From assembly GCA_902470915.1 (NCBI GenBank), contig CABRIB010000065.1:1-11856 (forward strand): a stretch of DNA of 11,856 nucleotides. The letters are read 5' to 3'. Below, one piece after another: positions 6,695-11,856 of the stretch; position 1 is the first letter of the stretch; every line of letters starts with the position of its first letter. The notes beneath the pieces are model-generated. The model made no database searches, was not told where the DNA came from, and saw only the letters and a list, made by a program, of their open reading frames with translations. The translations under genes were made by a program, and so were the position numbers. The DNA is from an uncultured Collinsella sp. (GTDB lineage Bacteria; Actinomycetota; Coriobacteriia; Coriobacteriales; Coriobacteriaceae).

Positions 6695-8038
6695 ATGATC
6701 GATCGCTATACCCGCCCGGAGATGGGACATATCTTCTCCCTCGAGAACAAGTACGCCATTTGGCAGGAGATCGAGGTCCTGGCCTGCGAGGCCCAGGCGG
6801 AGCTCGGCAAGATCGGTATTTCCAAAGAAGAGGCCCAGTGGATTCGCGACCACGCCAACTTTGAGAAGGAGAAGGTTGACGAGATCGAGGAGGTCACGCG
6901 CCACGATGTCATCGCCTTCCTGACCAACATGAAGGAGTACATCGACGCCGACGTCCCCGAGGGCGAGCCCAAGCCCAGCCGCTGGGTTCACTACGGTATG
7001 ACCAGCTCTGACCTGGGTGATACGGCTCTGTGCTACCAGCTCACTCAGGCTTGCGACCTTATCATCGAGGACGTCAAGAAGCTCGGCGAGATCTGCAAGC
7101 GCCGTGCCTTCGAGGAGCGCAACACGCTCTGCGCCGGCCGTACTCACGGTATTCACGCCGAGCCGATGACCTTCGGCATGAAGTTTGGCTCTTGGGCTTG
7201 GGAGCTCAAGCGCGATTTGGACCGTCTTGAGGATGCCCGCAAGAACGTCGCCTTCGGTGCCATCTCGGGCGCTGTCGGCACGTACAGCTCCATCGAGCCG
7301 TTCGTGGAGGAGTATGTCTGCGAGCACCTTGGTCTGGTTCACGATCCGCTGTCTACGCAGGTCATCAGCCGTGACCACCACGCCTACCTTGCCGGCGTGC
7401 TCGCTACCACGGCAGCTACCTGCGAGCGCATTGCGACCGAGGTTCGCAACCTGCAGAAGACCGATACGCTCGAGGCCGAGGAGCCGTTCCGCAAGGGTCA
7501 AAAGGGCAGCTCCGCCATGCCGCACAAGCGCAACCCCATCACTATGGAGAAGGTCTGCGGCCTTTCGCGCATCGTCAAGTCCAACGCCCAGGTCGCCTTC
7601 GACAACGTTGCCCTGTGGCACGAGCGCGACATTTCGCACTCCTCTGCCGAGCGCGTCGCCCAGGCCGATAGCTTCATCGCCCTTGACCACATGTTCCAGT
7701 GCCTCATCCGCGTCATCGACGGCCTGCAGCTGTACCCTGCCCGCATGATGGCCAATCTCAACAAGACCCGCGGCCTCATCTTCTCCTCCAAGGTGCTGCT
7801 GGCTCTCGTCGATACAGGCATCACCCGCGAGGATGCCTATGCCATCGTGCAGGAAAACGCCATGGCCACGTGGCACGAGGTGCAGGATTGCGTCTCCGGT
7901 CCTACCTTTAAGGAGCGCCTCGAGGCCGATCCGCGCTGCACCGTCAGCCAGGAGAAGCTCGACGAGATCTTTGACCCGTGGGACTTCCTCACCCGCATCG
8001 ACACGGTCTTCGATCGCCTGGAGCAGCTCGAGTTCTAA
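6695..8038 (+). CDS. purB: Adenylosuccinate lyase
   Basis: A 447-residue protein of normal family length. It carries out two steps of purine synthesis in the cytoplasm: splitting SAICAR to AICAR plus fumarate, and adenylosuccinate to AMP plus fumarate. The ATG at 6695 is preferred over upstream starts because AAGGAG lies at 6684-6689, five bases away, and the protein then begins MIDRYTRPEM, the usual PurB N-terminus. Family marks: TRHDVIAF with His70, TSSDLGDT at 103-110, GRTHGIHAEP with catalytic-type His151, and the superfamily signature GSSAMPHKRNP at 271-281 on the flexible catalytic loop. All expected residues are present, so it should be active. It stands alone, with no other pur gene in the window. 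Its last codons are repeated in diverged form at 11696-11749, beyond the next gene. Confidence 0.97.
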   Translation: MIDRYTRPEMGHIFSLENKYAIWQEIEVLACEAQAELGKIGISKEEAQWIRDHANFEKEKVDEIEEVTRHDVIAFLTNMKEYIDADVPEGEPKPSRWVHYGMTSSDLGDTALCYQLTQACDLIIEDVKKLGEICKRRAFEERNTLCAGRTHGIHAEPMTFGMKFGSWAWELKRDLDRLEDARKNVAFGAISGAVGTYSSIEPFVEEYVCEHLGLVHDPLSTQVISRDHHAYLAGVLATTAATCERIATEVRNLQKTDTLEAEEPFRKGQKGSSAMPHKRNPITMEKVCGLSRIVKSNAQVAFDNVALWHERDISHSSAERVAQADSFIALDHMFQCLIRVIDGLQLYPARMMANLNKTRGLIFSSKVLLALVDTGITREDAYAIVQENAMATWHEVQDCVSGPTFKERLEADPRCTVSQEKLDEIFDPWDFLTRIDTVFDRLEQLEF

Positions 8039-8106
8039 TTGACCGATCGGGGAGGTAGTCAAATCGATCAATTCTCCGCGGCCCTCGTTCGAGTGCGACT
8101 TTCCAA

Positions 8107-8148
8107 CACAAGCCCCGCGCGCAGCTCGCTCTGCCAGCGGGGCTTGTG
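8107..8148. terminator. Strong hairpin after purB, no T tract
   Basis: A perfect 12-base-pair stem (CACAAGCCCCGC 8107-8118 with 8137-8148) has a loop that can pair further (GCAG 8121-8124 with CTGC 8131-8134). Its position 69 bases after purB suggests a terminator, but no T run follows on either strand. It could work as a non-canonical terminator or as an mRNA-end stabiliser. Confidence 0.5.
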
Positions 8149-8203
8149 CATGAGCGCACCTAGAAAGCTGGACGTCAGCGATATATGCGCGTCAACTGTG
8201 CTG

Positions 8204-8251
8204 CTTGCCGATAATTTGAGACATCTGACAAACATTACCTTGCCGGTAACT
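8204..8251 (+). repeat. Pair of 13-base direct repeats upstream of the Big2 gene
   Basis: CTTGCCGATAATT (8204-8216) and CTTGCCGGTAACT (8239-8251) agree at 11 of 13 positions and start 35 bases apart. The second copy overlaps the proposed -35 box and a small inverted repeat TTACC/GGTAA (8235-8239, 8245-8249). They might be regulator-binding sites; no regulator can be named. Confidence 0.4.
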
Positions 8252-8270
8252 GTCGGGGGGGGGGTATCCT
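8240..8270 (+). promoter_or_regulatory. Likely promoter of the Big2 surface-protein gene, with G10 spacer tract
   Basis: TTGCCG (8240-8245) and TATCCT (8265-8270) are separated by 19 bases, of which the last ten (8255-8264) are all G. Gain or loss of G residues by replication slippage would change the spacing of the boxes; eight Gs would give the optimal 17. The arrangement resembles phase-variable promoters known from other bacteria. The boxes themselves are only moderate matches. Confidence 0.55.
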
Positions 8271-8332
8271 TAAGCCAATTTTAAGGTGTGGGAGAATGCT
8301 GCGTTTTTTCACGAGAGATTGGACTTAGGGGA

Positions 8333-11300
8333 ATGAGAAAAGGGTTTTGGAGGATAGCCACAGGCATCTGTGTTGCTTTAACGGCGGCAACGTTTGGGCT
8401 GACGGTGGCCGCTCCGCATGCGGATGCTGTCATGCTGGAGTCGCAGGACGGTTCCATGGGTGCATCGTTTCTCCCATACGATTCGTCTACAGGCGATGTG
8501 TGGTCAGAATTTGATGTCGCTGTTGGACAGACGGTGAAAGGAAGGCTTTCCTTTTTTAATAAAAATCACGAATGGGCGCACATTGACCCTAGCGATATCG
8601 ATATCACATCGTCTGACGAGGATATCGCTAAGGTAAGTTATGAGTCACATAGTTGGGTATTGACAATTAGCCCCACCAAAGTTGGCACAACGACTATAAC
8701 CCTGAAGAGCAAGACCGACGAGAGTTTAAACGGTTCTCTTAAGATTAAAAGTGTGGCTAAAGTCAATCCAATTAAGGTCAGTTTCGTTTCTTACGACCAA
8801 TCTGGTGCGACAACAAACACCGCAACGCTGGGTTACACGGATGATTGTCCGCAAAAATGCGGGAACACGCATTATGCATTACTAGAGGGGAGAGTTGACG
8901 TTCGTCCCGTGGACGAGAGCCGTGCGGCCACATATTTTGTTATTAAGGAAGACCCCTCAAAGGATTCTAAAGTCCAGGCAAGGGTGAATTCGAATTATTC
9001 ATCATATGGAACTTCCGAGCTAAGCGCTTCTTTGCAACTCGAGGCGTTGTCGAAAGATGCTAAAGAGGCCAAGGTTCTTGTCGACTATTGCAACGGTGAA
9101 GTTGAGACGAAGAAGCTATGTGATGTTGTAACCGAGAATCAGGAGCCCGGATTCAATGAGCGTGGGAACAAAAAGCAAAAGATGCTGGTTGGGGACAGCT
9201 GTTATTTGACTGCCATTCTCAACGTTTCTCCAAATGAAGTACTGAAGGCATGCCAGCGCGCACATTGGGGTGCGGACTTTGGCGCTGTAACCTATTCTCT
9301 GGAAAGCAACGATGTCGTTGAGCTTATCGATGGTGAAAACTCGTTTAAGGCAATAAAGCCTGGCACCGTTAAGGCTCATGCTCGTGATGGCCTTGGCAAT
9401 GACCATCCCTTTGAGATAGAGGTTGTCGACCCTGCGGAAGTGAGCCTTTCGAAGGCTAAGTTTGTGTCGAGCGATTATACATTTCCCTGTGAGGTCAGTT
9501 CAGATAGTATATCCAAAGATTGGCTTTGGCTGGAATGTGACAGGGGGTTTGAATATCCAAAGGGCGTGCTGAGTAAAAGCGCTGAGGAATTGATGGACTC
9601 CTATGCCGGCGCAAAGTATTCTTTCACTTCAGATAATCCGGATGTCCTCGAGGTAAAAGGACCGATGTTTAATGGTGGCAGTTACTTGGGGTATTTAGTG
9701 CCTCATAGTTACGGCGATGCAACGGTTTCAATGTACTTGGGTGGTCGTCTCTGCGACACGATGACCGTTCATGTTGTCAAGCCTGGCGAGGAGCCTGCAA
9801 AGACTGCGGTTTCCATTGCGGACAGCTACTCAACCTCCATGGATAAAGGCACGACTCAGCAGCTGAAGGCAAAGGTCTCCCCTGATGACAAGGCCAGCCA
9901 AGTTGTTTGGTCCTCTTCCAACGAGAGCGTCCTTACCGCCGACGCTAACGGTCTTGTTACCGCTGTCGGTGACGGTGATGCCACGATCACGGCAACGGTT
10001 GATGGGGTCTCTGCAACCACGGATGCGATTACGGTAACCACTCCGGTTGTAAAGGTGTCGGGCGTCAAGCTCAGCGTTTCAAACCTTAAGCTTGCTGTGG
10101 GCGGTGAGCCCTCGACGTTGACCGCAGCGGTTGAGCCCGATAATGCAACGAACAAGAACTTGTCCTGGTCGTCGAGCGATCCTACGGTCGCCACGGTTGC
10201 AGACGGCGTCGTGACCCCGGTCAAGGCAGGTGTTGCTACGATTACCGTCACCACTGAGGACGGAGAGCATAGCGCCACGTGCAAGGTGACGGTTATTCAG
10301 CCTGCTACGGGCATCACGCTCGATAAGCAGAAGGTCGTGCTTGTGGGCGCTGCAACCGAGCAGCTTAAGGCGGCGGTCGTTCCCGCGGAGGCTAACCAGA
10401 CGATTGTCTGGAAGTCCAGCAACGAAAGTGTCGCTACAGTCGATCAAACCGGAAAGGTGGCGGCTGTCTCCAAGGGCGCCGCAACCATCACCGTTTCGAC
10501 TGAAGACGGCACCTATTCTCAGGATTGCGCGGTGACCGTCTCTAATCCCGCAACGAACCTTACGGTCGACCAGAGCGTCCTCGGCCTCAAGAAGGGCGAA
10601 GAGGGCACCGTGAAGGTTTCTCTTGCTGGAACCCTTGCGGGTGAGGTCGACGAGACCAATCTTGCTCTGGATGACACGGGCGCTTCGAAGGCGTTTAAGG
10701 TTGTCGACAACGGTGATGGCTCCTACACCGTTACCGCCCTCAAGACCGGTTCTGGTTCTTTTGCCATCACTGCAGGGTCGCTCTCCCAGACCGTTTCGGT
10801 GACCGTGACCAATCCCGCCCAAAAGGTTGAGCTCAACAAGACGAGCCTGTCCTTTACCGTCGGTGATGCCTCCACAAAGCTCTCCGCAACGGTGAGTCCT
10901 GCCGATGCAGACGATACGACGGTGAGCTGGACCTCCAGCGACTCGTCGATCGCCACGGTCAAAGACGGCGTCGTGACGCCGCTTAAGGCCGGTACCGCCA
11001 CGATTACCGCCACCTGTGGCGACAAAACCGCGACCTGCGCCGTTATCGTAGCGGCAAAGACCATTGCAGGCGTTGCGGGTAGCAACGGAACGGACGTTAG
11101 CGTAAGCGCCGAGAACAATGTCGCTGCCGGCATTGCCCAGAACAACAGCATCTCTCTTGTGGTCGAGGAACCGACGGATCTTACCGATGCCGCCAATGCT
11201 ACGATTTCCGGCCTTGAGCAGGGGACTACCAAGGTTGCCGATAAGCTCGATATCAAGCTTCTCAAGGACGGCGAGGTTATCGAGGACTACGAAGGCATGT

Positions 11301-11683
11301 CCTTCATCGTCCGTGTCAAGATGACTGCCGCCATGAAGGCGCTCACCAATCTCAAGGTGCTCTACGTTGCCGAGGATGGTTCCACTCAGGCTATGGATAC
11401 GTGGACCGAGGGTGACTACCTCTGCTTCCGCACGAGCCACTTCTCGACGTACGTGGTGACGGGCGAGGAGGCCAAGGGGGAGCCGGCTCAGCCTGCGCAG
11501 CCCGTGACGCCGTCCCAACCCGGTCAGCAGACGACGACCAAGGTAACCAAAACGTCCGCTAAGACTACTAAGGGTGCGCTCGCCAACACGGGCGACCAAA
11601 CCCTTGCCGTCGCCTTTATTATGACCGTTGTCGGCGCTTCGCTGATTGCCTTCGCGCTTATGCGCAAACGTCTCGAGCGTTAG
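8333..11683 (+). CDS. LANTG-anchored surface protein with Big2 (Ig-like) domains
   Basis: An 1116-residue exported wall protein. I choose ATG 8333 because it gives a clean signal peptide (MRKGFWR, hydrophobic core, cut near residue 32 after PHADA). The AGGGG just before it is very close, however, and an in-frame GTG at 8288 is an alternative that would add 15 residues. Residues 33-480 are not recognised, though 86-125 look like one degenerate Ig-like domain; this part has nine cysteines (172, 176, 253, 263, 290, 307, 386, 402, 474). Big2-type domains follow at about 490-569, 575-655, 657-737, 738-827 (divergent) and 829-907, with the W-x-SS-x-(x)-x-VA-V core and A-x-ITVT ends. A beta-rich domain at about 910-1043 ends HFSTYVV. 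Then come a Pro/Thr linker, LANTG 1083-1087, a membrane helix 1090-1109 and RKRLER. Big2 domains usually act as adhesin stalks, so the N-terminal half would be the exposed tip by inference. The first half of the gene is clearly AT-richer than the rest. Confidence 0.9.
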   Translation: MRKGFWRIATGICVALTAATFGLTVAAPHADAVMLESQDGSMGASFLPYDSSTGDVWSEFDVAVGQTVKGRLSFFNKNHEWAHIDPSDIDITSSDEDIAKVSYESHSWVLTISPTKVGTTTITLKSKTDESLNGSLKIKSVAKVNPIKVSFVSYDQSGATTNTATLGYTDDCPQKCGNTHYALLEGRVDVRPVDESRAATYFVIKEDPSKDSKVQARVNSNYSSYGTSELSASLQLEALSKDAKEAKVLVDYCNGEVETKKLCDVVTENQEPGFNERGNKKQKMLVGDSCYLTAILNVSPNEVLKACQRAHWGADFGAVTYSLESNDVVELIDGENSFKAIKPGTVKAHARDGLGNDHPFEIEVVDPAEVSLSKAKFVSSDYTFPCEVSSDSISKDWLWLECDRGFEYPKGVLSKSAEELMDSYAGAKYSFTSDNPDVLEVKGPMFNGGSYLGYLVPHSYGDATVSMYLGGRLCDTMTVHVVKPGEEPAKTAVSIADSYSTSMDKGTTQQLKAKVSPDDKASQVVWSSSNESVLTADANGLVTAVGDGDATITATVDGVSATTDAITVTTPVVKVSGVKLSVSNLKLAVGGEPSTLTAAVEPDNATNKNLSWSSSDPTVATVADGVVTPVKAGVATITVTTEDGEHSATCKVTVIQPATGITLDKQKVVLVGAATEQLKAAVVPAEANQTIVWKSSNESVATVDQTGKVAAVSKGAATITVSTEDGTYSQDCAVTVSNPATNLTVDQSVLGLKKGEEGTVKVSLAGTLAGEVDETNLALDDTGASKAFKVVDNGDGSYTVTALKTGSGSFAITAGSLSQTVSVTVTNPAQKVELNKTSLSFTVGDASTKLSATVSPADADDTTVSWTSSDSSIATVKDGVVTPLKAGTATITATCGDKTATCAVIVAAKTIAGVAGSNGTDVSVSAENNVAAGIAQNNSISLVVEEPTDLTDAANATISGLEQGTTKVADKLDIKLLKDGEVIEDYEGMSFIVRVKMTAAMKALTNLKVLYVAEDGSTQAMDTWTEGDYLCFRTSHFSTYVVTGEEAKGEPAQPAQPVTPSQPGQQTTTKVTKTSAKTTKGALANTGDQTLAVAFIMTVVGASLIAFALMRKRLER
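11579..11593 (+). other. LANTG sorting motif
   Basis: Codons for Leu-Ala-Asn-Thr-Gly are followed by a hydrophobic helix and a basic tail. LAxTG motifs are the preferred substrates of class E sortases in actinobacteria, in contrast to the LPATG of the adhesin at 2562-2576. Confidence 0.85.
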
Positions 11684-11695
11684 GGTACCCCACTC

Positions 11696-11749
11696 GTCAC
11701 CCGTATCGACACGGTCTTCGACCGCCTGGAGCAGCTGAACTTCGAGTAG
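11696..11749 (+). pseudogene. Diverged copy of the 3' end of purB
   Basis: Bases 11696-11749 translate as VTRIDTVFDRLEQLNFE and stop, against LTRIDTVFDRLEQLEF and stop at the end of purB (7988-8038). Over the 38-base core beginning ACCCG, 36 bases agree, and both differences are synonymous. There is no start codon or upstream purB sequence: the match begins 12 bases after the stop of the Big2 gene. It is best read as a displaced end of a second purB allele, left when the intervening segment was inserted. Confidence 0.88.
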
Positions 11750-11856
11750 GGCTAGCCTAATTCGACCGCTTGCGGATGCATTTCAACCTTTGGCGCCTTG
11801 CGGTTGATTTCCGATCTCAGCCGAACACATTAGGCGGATAGGCCGTTCCCGCAGTT
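11750..11856. other. Unassigned sequence at the right end
   Basis: No gene, promoter or terminator is supported in these 107 bases. CTAATTCGACCG at 11757-11768 is similar to CTAATTGACCG at 8035-8045 just after purB, so the homology to the purB flank may extend into this stretch. Confidence 0.4.

Noticed and set aside
6596..8071. 491-residue open frame antisense to purB
   Set aside because: It mirrors a well-supported purB on the other strand; its leucine/alanine/glycine-rich translation and lack of a ribosome-binding site are typical of antisense frames in high-GC codon usage.
8039..8284. 81-residue frame between purB and the Big2 gene
   Set aside because: It begins at the purB stop, overlaps the hairpin, the direct repeats and the G10 promoter tract, and has no protein-like character.
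10079..11599. 506-residue open frame antisense to the Big2 gene
   Set aside because: It covers only the GC-rich half of the gene and has Arg/Gly-rich, non-protein-like composition. The sense frame has clear domains and a sorting signal.
11783..11807. Terminator at the right end
   Set aside because: TCAACC/GGTTGA can pair over six bases around a 13-base loop, but there is no T tract and the stem is weak.

Overview
The window looks like the left end of a draft contig from a high-GC, Gram-positive actinobacterium. Its overall style (a conventional PurB in GC-rich codons, plus large sortase-anchored surface proteins) suggests a gut Coriobacteriia of the Collinsella/Olsenella kind. That assignment is inferred from protein style, not from a marker gene. 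The first 28 bases are not biological: they match the Illumina Nextera transposase adapter, so real sequence starts at base 29.

Layout: (1) 29-2159, plus strand, the 3' part of a gene for a very acidic, disordered protein ending in an M28-peptidase-like fold whose visible metal-site positions are substituted. It is followed after 21 bases by a 72-residue single-pass membrane protein. (2) A perfect hairpin at 2421-2458 separates these from a convergent gene, 5897-2466 on the minus strand, for an 1143-residue adhesin: signal peptide, thioester domain (Cys70/Gln128), a run of Cna-B/SpaA-like domains, a long acidic C-terminal module and an LPATG sorting signal. (3) 6195-6269 is tRNA-Gly(CCC) with a good promoter and terminator, followed by about 290 bases of repeats. 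These include a 17-base copy of the tRNA 3' end, an inverted T-arm copy, a 38-base direct repeat and several hairpins. (4) 6695-8038 is purB. (5) 8333-11683 encodes an 1116-residue surface protein with an unrecognised AT-richer N-terminal half, five Big2-type domains and an LANTG sorting signal. A run of ten G lies inside its likely promoter. (6) Just after that gene, 11696-11749 is a diverged second copy of the last 17 codons of purB.

The most interesting reading is that the stretch between tRNA-Gly and the purB tail copy is a variable locus. The surface-protein gene appears to have been inserted at the 3' end of purB, leaving a displaced purB end on its far side, and its expression may be phase-variable through the G tract. 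Together with the thioester adhesin, the window encodes two large wall-anchored proteins with different sorting motifs (LPATG and LANTG), which may be served by different sortases. No sortase, integrase, transposase, CRISPR array or complete mobile element is visible.
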